From assembly GCA_947651335.1 (NCBI GenBank), contig CANSYV010000133.1:1-5247 (forward strand): a stretch of DNA of 5,247 bases, in the 5' to 3' direction. The notes under the pieces are model-generated. The model was not told the origin of the DNA, searched no databases, and saw only the letters and a program-made list of their open reading frames with translations. Below, in pieces: positions 1-5,247 of this stretch. The position numbers and the translations under genes were made by a program. The stretch's first letter is position 1; the number at the start of each line of letters is the position of its first letter. The DNA comes from an uncultured Lachnospiraceae bacterium (lineage in GTDB: Bacteria; Bacillota; Clostridia; Lachnospirales; Lachnospiraceae).

Positions 1-327
1 AGAGAACTGCAACGGAACCAGTACCGGGCTTTTATGAAAGAACGAAAAGCCAACCGTGTCTTCGTATGCACCACCTTCGGACTGTTCACCAACGGTCTGG
101 ACAAATTCGACGAATATTATGAAAAAGGATACTTATACCGGCTGATCACCACCAACTTGAACTACCGGACCCCCGGGCTGCTAGAGCGTCCCTATTACAT
201 CGAAGCCAATATGAGCAAATACCTGGCCAGCATCATTGATATCATCAATCACGACGTTTCTGTGGAGAAAGTCCGCTCCCACAACGACAAAATCATCAAA
301 CTGCTGGAGAAAACGAAAAACCGCTGA
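1..327 (+). CDS. prs: Ribose-phosphate pyrophosphokinase (PRPP synthetase) family, C-terminal part
   Basis: The frame is open to the left edge, so the gene is cut off. About 108 C-terminal residues are visible, ending at a TGA at 325-327. PRPP synthetase transfers pyrophosphate from ATP to ribose 5-phosphate in the cytoplasm, giving the precursor of purines, pyrimidines, histidine, tryptophan and NAD. The support is the block RVFVCTTFGLFTNG, about 20 residues into the fragment, which matches the position of the ATHGxFSG segment of classical Prs. A TTNLNYRTPGLL segment and YYIEANMSKYLASIIDIINHD follow, resembling the long divergent Prs proteins I recall from Lachnospiraceae. The substitution of TTFGLF for ATHGVF fits that divergent branch. 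The phosphate-binding loop (TGGT or SSGES type), expected just before the visible block, is not recognisable here. The gene converges on pgeF and ends inside a shared terminator. The ATG at 34 is internal and is not the start. Confidence 0.82.
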   Translation, partial: RELQRNQYRAFMKERKANRVFVCTTFGLFTNGLDKFDEYYEKGYLYRLITTNLNYRTPGLLERPYYIEANMSKYLASIIDIINHDVSVEKVRSHNDKIIKLLEKTKNR

Positions 328-344
328 AATCACAGCGGTTTTTT
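316..344. terminator. Bidirectional intrinsic terminator between prs and pgeF
   Basis: The arms CCGCTG (321-326) and CAGCGG (333-338) form a perfect 6-bp stem with a 6-base loop. A run of five A (316-320) and six T (339-344) flanks it, extending the stem or giving a U tract on either strand. Rightward transcripts of prs end in UUUUUU. Leftward transcripts of the pgeF operon end in UUUUU followed by CGUUUU. The left arm includes the last codons of prs and part of its TGA stop. The pgeF stop (347-349) lies just outside the right side. Confidence 0.85.
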
Positions 345-346
345 CA

Positions 347-1201
347 TTATTTCAGAGCCAGAAACGCGGCCAGATTCCCTCGTCTGCCCTTTGACGCCCG
401 GTGGGAAAACAAGAACTGGGGATTGCAGCAGGTGCACAGCCCGGGGAGAGAGATTTTTTCCGGCTGAAGCCCTGCTTCCAAAAAAATCAGACGATTTGCC
501 TCCCAGAGATTCAGCTGATACTTTCCGTCTGGCTTCGGATAGAACAGCTGCTCCCACTGTTCTTCTGGAAAAGATTTCTGAAATTCTTCTATCACATCCT
601 CACTGACCTCATAGCAGTCCTGACAGATGGACGGGCCAATAGCTGCCACAAGATGTTTCGGGTCTGTGCCGTACTCCCGCTCCATCACCCGCACCGCCTC
701 CAGTCCAATCTTCCCCACAGTTCCTCTCCACCCGGAATGTACCAGCCCGACAGCCTTTTGAACTGAATCTACCAGATAAAGGGGCACACAATCCGCATAA
801 AACGTCACCAGCGTAATCCCCGGCACGTTGGTGACCATTCCGTCCACATCCTGATACTCTCTGGGCTTTATAAGTCCCCTGCCCCGGTCCTTTTCAGTGA
901 CTGCCCGCACATTTGTGGTATGTGTCTGGTCAGAAGTGACCACGCTTTTCAGGTCAAACCCCACAGCTTCGGCAATCCTTCTGTAATTCTCCCACACAGC
1001 CTTTTCATCGTCTCCACGGGCGAAGCTCAGATTCATGGACTCATAGATTCCTTCGCTCACCCCTCCTATCCGGGTGCTGAACCCATGGCGCACGATACCG
1101 GTTTCCTCCAGACTGGGGTAGGACAGATAGACCACAGGGCCTTTCTTTCTCACCTGTGGAATCGGATTGCGGGAATCCTTCCAGTTTATATTTATCTGCA
1201 T
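347..1201 (-). CDS. pgeF: PgeF/YfiH-family laccase-domain protein (purine nucleoside phosphorylase / peptidoglycan editing factor)
   Basis: A 284-residue cytoplasmic protein of the YfiH/YlmD (Cu-oxidase_4, COG1496) family. Family members are reported to act as purine nucleoside phosphorylase and adenosine deaminase. In E. coli, PgeF also prevents L-Ser from replacing L-Ala in peptidoglycan precursors. The metal and catalytic residues are all visible: His94 in SDQTHT, Cys138 in FYADCVPL and His155 in VHSGWRG. The signatures RHGFSTRIGGVS (38-49), IGPSICQDCYEV (188-199) and CTCCNP with SHRASKGRRGNLAAF (256-280) are also present. I chose the ATG at 1201 because AAAGGA lies 9 bases upstream and the next gene's stop is cleared by 26 bases. 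The frame also opens at TTG 1252 and TTG 1237, inside yraN; a purine-rich GGAGGGGG precedes the latter, so a 12-residue longer form cannot be excluded. It is last in the operon and the terminator follows directly. Which activity applies here is inference. Confidence 0.93.
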   Translation of the reverse strand: MQININWKDSRNPIPQVRKKGPVVYLSYPSLEETGIVRHGFSTRIGGVSEGIYESMNLSFARGDDEKAVWENYRRIAEAVGFDLKSVVTSDQTHTTNVRAVTEKDRGRGLIKPREYQDVDGMVTNVPGITLVTFYADCVPLYLVDSVQKAVGLVHSGWRGTVGKIGLEAVRVMEREYGTDPKHLVAAIGPSICQDCYEVSEDVIEEFQKSFPEEQWEQLFYPKPDGKYQLNLWEANRLIFLEAGLQPEKISLPGLCTCCNPQFLFSHRASKGRRGNLAAFLALK

Positions 1202-1227
1202 GTTTGTTATTCCTTTCTGAAAATCCT

Positions 1228-1596
1228 CTACCAGCAAAATCCCCCTCCGCAAAAATCAAAAGCATTTTTCACCAATGTAACCTTCTCCCCGTCAATTCCC
1301 ACTACATCAAACCTGCAGGGCGTCTCCTCCGGTATGTTCTTCTGCATCCGGTAACATAGAGCCGCCCTGGAAATCCTCTGCTGTTTTTTGGCATCCACAG
1401 CCTCCAGCGCTCCCCCTGACCCTGGACTGCTCCGATACTTTACCTCTATAAACACCAGATATCCCCCTTCCCAGCCAATCAGGTCAACCTCGCCTCTGCG
1501 GCCGCGATAATTCAGCTCCACAATTCGATACCCCTCACCTGTCAGAAATTCTGCCGCCTGGTGCTCATATTCTCTGCCCACCCTTCGTCTGTTCAT
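1228..1596 (-). CDS. yraN: YraN/UPF0102 family protein with endonuclease-like fold
   Basis: A 122-residue small protein of the UPF0102 family, predicted to have a Holliday-junction-resolvase-like PD-(D/E)XK nuclease fold; no cellular role is firmly established. The active-site signature is intact: Glu36 and Asp38 in RGEVDLI, then Glu51 and Lys53 in FIEVKYR. The N-terminal GREYEHQAAEFL and the C-terminal CRFDVVGI and VKNAFDF blocks are also typical. The usual family end is near NAFD; here seven more residues (CGGGFCW) follow, encoded by DNA that also carries a Shine-Dalgarno-like GGAGGGGG. The ATG start overlaps the rnhB stop as ATGA (1593-1596), with AGGG five bases upstream, so translation is probably coupled to rnhB. 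The pairing with rnhB is common in bacteria and hints at a nucleic-acid role, but that is inference. Confidence 0.92.
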   Translation of the reverse strand: MNRRRVGREYEHQAAEFLTGEGYRIVELNYRGRRGEVDLIGWEGGYLVFIEVKYRSSPGSGGALEAVDAKKQQRISRAALCYRMQKNIPEETPCRFDVVGIDGEKVTLVKNAFDFCGGGFCW

Positions 1597-2369
1597 TCGT
1601 TCCCTGCCTGCATGTGGTCAAATTTTCTCAAAAAACTTTTCCGGTGGATAGGGCTTGGCCCATATTTTCGAAGAGCCTCATAGTGGGCGGCGCTCCCGTA
1701 CCCTTTGTGGGAGGCAAAGCCGTATTGGGGCATCTCCTTATCGTATTCCAGCATCAGCCGGTCCCGGGACACCTTGGCCACCACACTGGCCGCAGCAATG
1801 GACAGGCTTCTGGCATCGCCGTGGACGATGGGCACCTGTTCAATCTCTATGTGGGGAATGGTTACCGCATCGTTTAACAACACCTGAGGTTTCACCTGAA
1901 GATTCTCCACAGCCTGGCGCATAGCTTCATAGGAGGCCTGCAGAATGTTGATCTCATCAATCCGCTCAGGCCCTGCCCAGCCGATGCCCACTGCCACTGC
2001 TTTTTCCATAATTACTGAATACAGTTCCTCTCGTTTCTGCGGGGACAGTTTTTTTGAATCATTCAGATATAGAATCTGGCAGTCCGGCGGCAGAATCACC
2101 GCTCCCGCCGCCACCGGGCCTGCCAGAGGTCCCCTCCCGGCTTCATCTACACCGCACAGAAGGCCTTTGTGGCTGTACTTCCGCTCAAATTCCTGCATAC
2201 GGTAAATTCTTTTTTTCTCCTGCTCCAGCTTTTCTTCTATTTTCCGATGCTTTGCAATCAGCTGCACAACACCTTTTCGCTGGTCCCCCTGGTACCTTGC
2301 ATAAAGTTCTCCATAGTCTTCCACAGACGCTTTCTCGAATTCTTCTCTTATTTCCCGTATTGTTTTCAT
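1593..2369 (-). CDS. rnhB: Ribonuclease HII
   Basis: A 258-residue RNase HII, which cuts the RNA strand of RNA-DNA hybrids and starts removal of single ribonucleotides from DNA. The acidic active site is complete: Asp75 and Glu76 in CGVDEAGRGPLAGPV, Asp167 in LLNDAV and Asp185 in HGDARSLSIAAASVVAKVSRD. The spacing of 18 residues between the last two matches E. coli Asp108 and Asp126. LNDSKKLS (102-109) and the C-terminal HKGYGSAAHYEAL and SPIHRKSF blocks are also family hallmarks. The N-terminal extension of about 70 residues, rich in charged helix, is as in Bacillus-type RnhB (about 255 residues). The start is the first ATG. Its Shine-Dalgarno is unusual: GAGG abuts the ATG, and the better AGAGGA lies about 14 bases upstream. 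The gene follows the glycosidase after 41 bases and overlaps yraN by four. Confidence 0.97.
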   Translation of the reverse strand: MKTIREIREEFEKASVEDYGELYARYQGDQRKGVVQLIAKHRKIEEKLEQEKKRIYRMQEFERKYSHKGLLCGVDEAGRGPLAGPVAAGAVILPPDCQILYLNDSKKLSPQKREELYSVIMEKAVAVGIGWAGPERIDEINILQASYEAMRQAVENLQVKPQVLLNDAVTIPHIEIEQVPIVHGDARSLSIAAASVVAKVSRDRLMLEYDKEMPQYGFASHKGYGSAAHYEALRKYGPSPIHRKSFLRKFDHMQAGNE

Positions 2370-2410
2370 CCTCGTACTTATGTTCCTCTTCCCTTTTATG
2401 CTTTTGCGTT

Positions 2411-3550
2411 TTATCCTTTCCCATTCCAGAAATTATCTTCCATAGCCAGCCAGGCAGCCCGCCACCAGCGCATGATCTGCCACCAGCCCATCCCCTGGAG
2501 TCCATATTCTTTTACCAGCTGGAATTTTGCCTGAAGGCTGCGCACGTCTTCAAACCACACTTCATGCTCCACATCGTCCTGCCAATAGCGGAAATATGGG
2601 GACTGAGCCGTCTCATCATAGAGAATCCGGGCGGAATGGGCAATGGCAATCTGTACGGCCTCCACATTCCCGATGGTATTGGCTGTGGTAACATTGGATA
2701 CAAAGGGCAGAGGCCAGTCATACCCATAATTGGGAATGCCCAGCCGAAGTTTGCCGGAAGGTATCTCTGTCAGCGCATACCGCACCACCTGCTCCACCTT
2801 ATTGATGGGTGCCACCGCCATATTGGGGCCGTATTTGTACCCCCATTCATAAGTCATCAACAGAGCACTGTCTGTTAAAGCCCCCAGAGCCGCAAAATCT
2901 TTCCCTTCGTAGAGCAGCCCCTTCTGGTCTGCGGAGGTCTTCGGCGCCAGAGCGATGCTGACTTTGTAACCAAAACCGTGCATGACAGCCGCAGCCCGCC
3001 TTACAAATTCGGTAAATGCATCCCTGTCTTCTCTGCGGATATATTCAAAATCAATATCCAGACCGCCATAGCCTTTCTTCTGCATAACCCCCGCCACCTC
3101 CAGAATCAGCCGGTCCCCTGCCGAAGTATCCCACACTACAGAGGTGATCAGCTCATTGTTAAATCTTCCGTCTGCATCCAGGGGTGTCAGTGTAAGGAAA
3201 GGAATCACCGCATTTGCGCGGCACATTTCAATCATCCAGTTTTCTTCAAAAACAGGCGGAATCAACTGGCCTTCATATGTGAATCCATAAGAAAAAATAG
3301 GAAGTTCTGTGAGATAAGGAAGAGTCTGCCCCAGCACCCAGGGGCTGATATAAGGATAAGCATAACCGGAGACCTGAATCTGGGGACGCTCCCCGGCAGG
3401 TCCATATGTAGGAATATAAAGTGCCTGGCCCAGTGCCAGCTTATAGGGATAAACCAGCTGGTTATCAAAGATCAGCAATTCTGCCGGGATACCATATGCC
3501 TGGGCAATGGTATCCACGTTTTCTCCCTCTGTGACAAGATGGATCTGCAT
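2411..3550 (-). CDS. LysM-GH18 spore-type peptidoglycan hydrolase (SleL/YaaH-like)
   Basis: A 379-residue protein with one N-terminal LysM domain (about residues 2-48, IHLVTEGENVDTIAQAYGI to GQALYIP) and a glycoside hydrolase 18 barrel (about 58-375). It resembles spore cortex-lytic N-acetylglucosaminidases such as Bacillus SleL/YaaH. The GH18 catalytic motif is intact as GLDIDFE, with Asp165, Asp167 and the proton donor Glu169. LMTYEWG (231-237) carries the conserved Tyr234. GYAYPYI (62-68) and SYGFTYEG (87-94) are typical of the spore branch. LysM starts at residue 2 with no signal peptide or membrane segment, as in spore-coat members that load onto the forespore from the mother cell. Bacillus YaaH has two LysM domains, so this form is shorter. 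The end is tryptophan-rich (six Trp between 356 and 375). The Shine-Dalgarno is weak (GGGTGG). It sits between rbgA and rnhB, away from known spore loci. Role in germination versus coat assembly is inference. Confidence 0.92.
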   Translation of the reverse strand: MQIHLVTEGENVDTIAQAYGIPAELLIFDNQLVYPYKLALGQALYIPTYGPAGERPQIQVSGYAYPYISPWVLGQTLPYLTELPIFSYGFTYEGQLIPPVFEENWMIEMCRANAVIPFLTLTPLDADGRFNNELITSVVWDTSAGDRLILEVAGVMQKKGYGGLDIDFEYIRREDRDAFTEFVRRAAAVMHGFGYKVSIALAPKTSADQKGLLYEGKDFAALGALTDSALLMTYEWGYKYGPNMAVAPINKVEQVVRYALTEIPSGKLRLGIPNYGYDWPLPFVSNVTTANTIGNVEAVQIAIAHSARILYDETAQSPYFRYWQDDVEHEVWFEDVRSLQAKFQLVKEYGLQGMGWWQIMRWWRAAWLAMEDNFWNGKG

Positions 3551-3587
3551 AAAACTTCTACCACCCGCAAGTTAAGATTGGAATATA

Positions 3588-3616
3588 TTTATATGCGGAG
3601 TAAAGGGCTGTTATTC
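3588..3616 (-). promoter_or_regulatory. Candidate sigma-E-type promoter for the LysM-GH18 gene
   Basis: On the minus strand GAATAAC (3610-3616) is followed after 14 bases by CATATAAA (3588-3595). The sigma-E consensus, as I recall it for Bacillus, is kmATATT, a 14-15 base spacer, then CATACAnT. The match is good in the first half of each box and exact in spacing, but each box has two differences. The -35 overlaps the rbgA stop codon. A start just after the -10 would leave a leader of about 30 bases. The match rests on one pattern in AT-rich DNA; the spore-type product is the main reason to take it seriously. Confidence 0.38.
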
Positions 3617-4444
3617 CAGGGTAATCCGTCCCAATTTTCCGCTGCGGAATTCATCCATAAGCAGAACCGCGGCTTTGCCGCAATCCAGCTCTCCGCCTTT
3701 TTGGAGACATTTGCGCATCTCAGCTATTTTCTCCAGCGCCTGCCCAGGGCTTCCCGCCTCATCCACCTGGTATCTCCCGCTCAAAACTCCCGGATAAGCC
3801 CCCACCAGATATTGAATCAATTCAAGGGACAGTTCGTCAATATTTACCAGCTCGTCTTTCACAGCTCCTATCATTGCCAGCCTGCACCCCACCTGAGGGT
3901 CGTCAAATTTCGGCCATAGAATACCCGGGGTATCCAGCAGTTCCACATTCTTATTGAGACGTATCCACTGCTTTCCCTTGGTTACCCCTGGCTGATTCCC
4001 GGTTCTTGCGCAGGCTTTTCCGGCAAAGCTGTTGATAAAAGTGGACTTGCCCACATTGGGAATCCCTGCCACCATGGCGCGGATGGGCTTGTTTTTAATA
4101 CCTTTTCTCTTGTCCCGCTCCAGCTTCTCCTGGCAGGCTTCCCGGATAATGCCATTGACTGCCTTCAAACTCCCTCGGTTTCTGGAATCCACCACGGCAG
4201 TATAGAAGCCTTTCTCCTGAAACCACTCACTCCACTGCCGGTTCTTCCTCTCGTCAGCCAGATCTGCCTTATTGAGCAGAATCAGCCGGGATTTATTCTG
4301 GCCCATCTGGTCAATATCCGGATTGCGGCTGCTCATGGGCACCCGGGCGTCCACCAGCTCAATGATTACATCAATCAGCTTTATATTTTCCTGCATCATC
4401 CTTCTGGCCTTTGTCATGTGCCCCGGATACCATTGTATGTTCAT
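3611..4444 (-). CDS. rbgA: Ribosome biogenesis GTPase RbgA (YlqF)
   Basis: A 277-residue circularly permuted GTPase that binds the premature 50S subunit (45S particle in Bacillus) and licenses late assembly steps; it is essential in B. subtilis. The permuted motif order is visible: G4 NKAD (58-61), then G1 GIPNVGKS (127-134), G2 around GVTKG (153-157) and G3 DTPG (171-174). The N-terminal WYPGHMTKARR and the DARVPMSSRNP segment (32-42) are family signatures, and a C-terminal helical RNA-binding domain follows. I chose the ATG at 4444 because GAGGG lies 8 bases upstream and the protein then begins MNIQWYPGHM, as usual. An ATG at 4459, overlapping the lepB stop as ATGA, would add five residues (MRETI); it has AAGGA only three bases away. 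The next genes upstream are lepB and rplS, the common Firmicutes arrangement that groups ribosome-related functions. Confidence 0.96.
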   Translation of the reverse strand: MNIQWYPGHMTKARRMMQENIKLIDVIIELVDARVPMSSRNPDIDQMGQNKSRLILLNKADLADERKNRQWSEWFQEKGFYTAVVDSRNRGSLKAVNGIIREACQEKLERDKRKGIKNKPIRAMVAGIPNVGKSTFINSFAGKACARTGNQPGVTKGKQWIRLNKNVELLDTPGILWPKFDDPQVGCRLAMIGAVKDELVNIDELSLELIQYLVGAYPGVLSGRYQVDEAGSPGQALEKIAEMRKCLQKGGELDCGKAAVLLMDEFRSGKLGRITLE

Positions 4445-4452
4445 AATCGTTT

Positions 4453-4457
4453 CCCTC
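4453..4457 (-). promoter_or_regulatory. rbgA ribosome binding site overlapping the lepB stop
   Basis: GAGGG on the minus strand is 8 bases from the rbgA ATG at 4444. The lepB stop codon TGA (4456-4458) supplies its first two bases, so ribosomes ending lepB sit on the rbgA Shine-Dalgarno. This favours coupled translation and decides the rbgA start in favour of 4444 over 4459. Confidence 0.75.
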
Positions 4458-5031
4458 ATTTATCCTTCACCAGACCGATTTTCTTCAGCGGTCCGGCTGT
4501 AAACCAGATCTTTCCCTCAATATATTTTTTCTGAACATTTCCCACATCGCCATACCGGCTGTCATCGCTGTTGTTCCGGTTATCCCCCAGCACGAAATAT
4601 TCTCCATTTTGAATGGTTATTTCTTCTTCTGCCAGCCCCGGGCTGCTGATACTGGGAAAATCCCTGCCTTCTTTATACGTCTCCCCATTAATCAGAATCT
4701 GTCCGTCCTTAATCTGTATGGTCTCACCGGGAAGACCGATTACACGCTTGATATGAAGGCTGGCATCCTGCTTGGAACTTGTCTTAAACACGATCAAATC
4801 TCCCCGTTTGGGGCTTCCCAATTTATAAGCCATCCTGTTAATGAAAAAGCGGTCCCCGGAGGCCAGCGTGGGCTCCATAGAACCTTCCTGCATAGTCACA
4901 GTTTGGAAAAAAAAGATAGCAGCCACCACCGCACAGGCCAGCACCACCGCAATCTGGAATATCCACACCAGAACTTCTTTTACTGCGTCTCTCTCAAAAA
5001 AAGACTTCGCACCTGATACTTTCCCGCTCAT
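4456..5031 (-). CDS. lepB: Signal peptidase I
   Basis: A 191-residue type I signal peptidase, which removes signal peptides from exported proteins at the outer face of the membrane. One N-terminal membrane helix (about residues 20-43) precedes the catalytic domain. The Ser/Lys dyad is visible: Ser51 in EGSMEPTL and Lys95 in HIKRVIGLPGE. GDLIVF (77-82) and GDNRNNSDDSRYGDV (149-163) are the other conserved boxes. The length is typical of the short Gram-positive SipS type. I chose the ATG at 5031 because AGGAAAGG (5038-5045) lies six bases upstream. The frame runs on to a TTG at 5079, but those 16 extra codons lie across the hairpin after rplS and resemble no SPase N-terminus. Only about 23 bases separate the hairpin from the start, so no promoter fits between them. 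Transcription must come from rplS or from the short stretch before the hairpin. Confidence 0.96.
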   Translation of the reverse strand: MSGKVSGAKSFFERDAVKEVLVWIFQIAVVLACAVVAAIFFFQTVTMQEGSMEPTLASGDRFFINRMAYKLGSPKRGDLIVFKTSSKQDASLHIKRVIGLPGETIQIKDGQILINGETYKEGRDFPSISSPGLAEEEITIQNGEYFVLGDNRNNSDDSRYGDVGNVQKKYIEGKIWFTAGPLKKIGLVKDK

Positions 5032-5054
5032 TGCATACCTTTCCTGAAACAACA

Positions 5055-5076
5055 AGGGGCTGTTCCCACAGCCCCT
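5055..5076 (-). terminator. GC-rich hairpin after rplS, terminator or attenuator before lepB
   Basis: On the minus strand AGGGGCTG (5069-5076) and CAGCCCCT (5055-5062) form a perfect 8-bp stem with a 6-base loop, followed by TGTTGTTTC. The tail is U-rich but broken by G, so termination is probably incomplete. It lies about 70 bases after the rplS stop and just ahead of the lepB Shine-Dalgarno. This is the place expected to lower transcription between an abundant ribosomal protein gene and the following low-demand genes. Confidence 0.7.
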
Positions 5077-5145
5077 CAAATTCCATTACTAACAGCGTTT
5101 TCGTAAATATATTATCGCAAAGTGCCTGATTTATGAATTGCTGTA

Positions 5146-5247
5146 CTACCTTACGATGCGTTCTTTTACCTTTGCACGTTTACCTACGCGGTCTCTCAGG
5201 TAATTCAGTTTTGCTCTTCTTACTTTACCATATCTGACTACTTCCAC
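5146..5247 (-). CDS. rplS: 50S ribosomal protein L19, C-terminal end
   Basis: The last 33 codons are visible, ending with TAG at 5146-5148; the gene continues past the right edge. The translation [19 protein letters not shown] followed by [14 protein letters not shown] is the highly conserved L19 C-terminus, with its [10 protein letters not shown] and GKxAKVKER signatures. L19 sits at the 30S-50S interface of the ribosome. In Firmicutes it usually ends an rpsP-rimM-trmD-rplS operon, so those genes are expected outside the window to the right. The following 69 bases before the hairpin are AT-rich and hold no recognisable gene. Confidence 0.95.
   Translation of the reverse strand: MEVVRYGKVRRAKLNYLRDRVGKRAKVKERIVR

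Noticed and set aside
162..1201. Functional pairing of prs and pgeF, both touching ribose phosphate metabolism
   Set aside because: They are convergent, separately transcribed and share only a terminator, so adjacency alone does not support a joint pathway.
2185..2505. Minus-strand open frame spanning the glycosidase-rnhB junction (106 codons)
   Set aside because: It lies in another frame over the end of one gene and the start of the next. The Lys/Glu-rich composition reflects the purine-rich leader, and no family is recognisable.
2054..2878. Plus-strand open frame (274 codons) opposite rnhB and the glycosidase
   Set aside because: It is antisense to two well-supported genes. The Pro/Ser/Leu-rich translation comes from reversing their codons, and no ribosome site or family motif is seen.
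2411..3550. GH18 gene as a secreted vegetative chitinase or a recently inserted mobile cargo gene
   Set aside because: LysM begins at residue 2 with no signal peptide, and the motifs fit the spore branch. No repeats, integrase or transposase flank it, and base use appears similar to its neighbours by eye.
2978..3919. Long plus-strand open frame (313 codons) opposite the glycosidase and rbgA
   Set aside because: It is antisense to two genes with complete family motifs, its product is low-complexity in character with no recognisable domain, and it crosses the junction between them. It is a shadow frame.
5032..5079. Longer lepB form starting at TTG 5079
   Set aside because: The extra codons run through the hairpin after rplS and match no signal peptidase N-terminus. 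A well-placed AGGAAAGG supports the ATG at 5031.
5077..5145. Possible sigma-A promoter for lepB in the AT-rich stretch after rplS (GATAATATATT)
   Set aside because: A -10-like element can be read, but no -35 at suitable spacing is convincing, and the transcript would still cross the hairpin.

Overview
The window looks like chromosome from a spore-forming Clostridia bacterium, most likely Lachnospiraceae or a close relative. The reasons are the rplS-lepB-rbgA-rnhB-yraN gene order typical of Firmicutes, strong AGGA/GAGGG ribosome binding sites, a LysM-GH18 enzyme of the spore cortex-lytic type, and a divergent phosphoribosyl-pyrophosphate synthetase of the kind I associate with Lachnospiraceae. 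The family placement is inference from protein character and was not searched.

Layout from the left: the 3' end of a PRPP synthetase gene (prs-like, + strand, 1-327) runs to a compact bidirectional terminator (316-344). Everything else is one tightly packed minus-strand cluster, read right to left: the end of rplS (5146-5247), a GC-rich hairpin (5055-5076), lepB (4456-5031), rbgA (3611-4444), a LysM-GH18 spore-type glycosidase (2411-3550), rnhB (1593-2369), yraN (1228-1596) and pgeF (347-1201). The largest gaps are about 114 bases (rplS to lepB) and 60 bases (rbgA to the glycosidase). No stretch above 300 bases lacks a gene.

Most of the cluster is growth-related: ribosomal protein L19, the GTPase that matures the large ribosomal subunit (RbgA), signal peptidase I, RNase HII, a YraN-family nuclease-fold protein and the laccase-domain protein PgeF. 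Stop and start codons are closely linked at two junctions: rnhB/yraN overlap by ATGA, and the lepB stop lies in the rbgA Shine-Dalgarno. This suggests translational coupling. The odd member is the LysM-GH18 gene, a probable spore-envelope peptidoglycan hydrolase placed between rbgA and rnhB. It has its own leader with a sequence resembling a sigma-E promoter, so it may be transcribed separately in the mother cell and may also drive the genes after it during sporulation.

I found no mobile element, CRISPR array, RNA gene or convincing new multi-gene system. The points worth a second look are the spore gene inside the housekeeping operon, the hairpin every lepB transcript from upstream must cross, and the unexpected N-terminal part of the visible Prs fragment.
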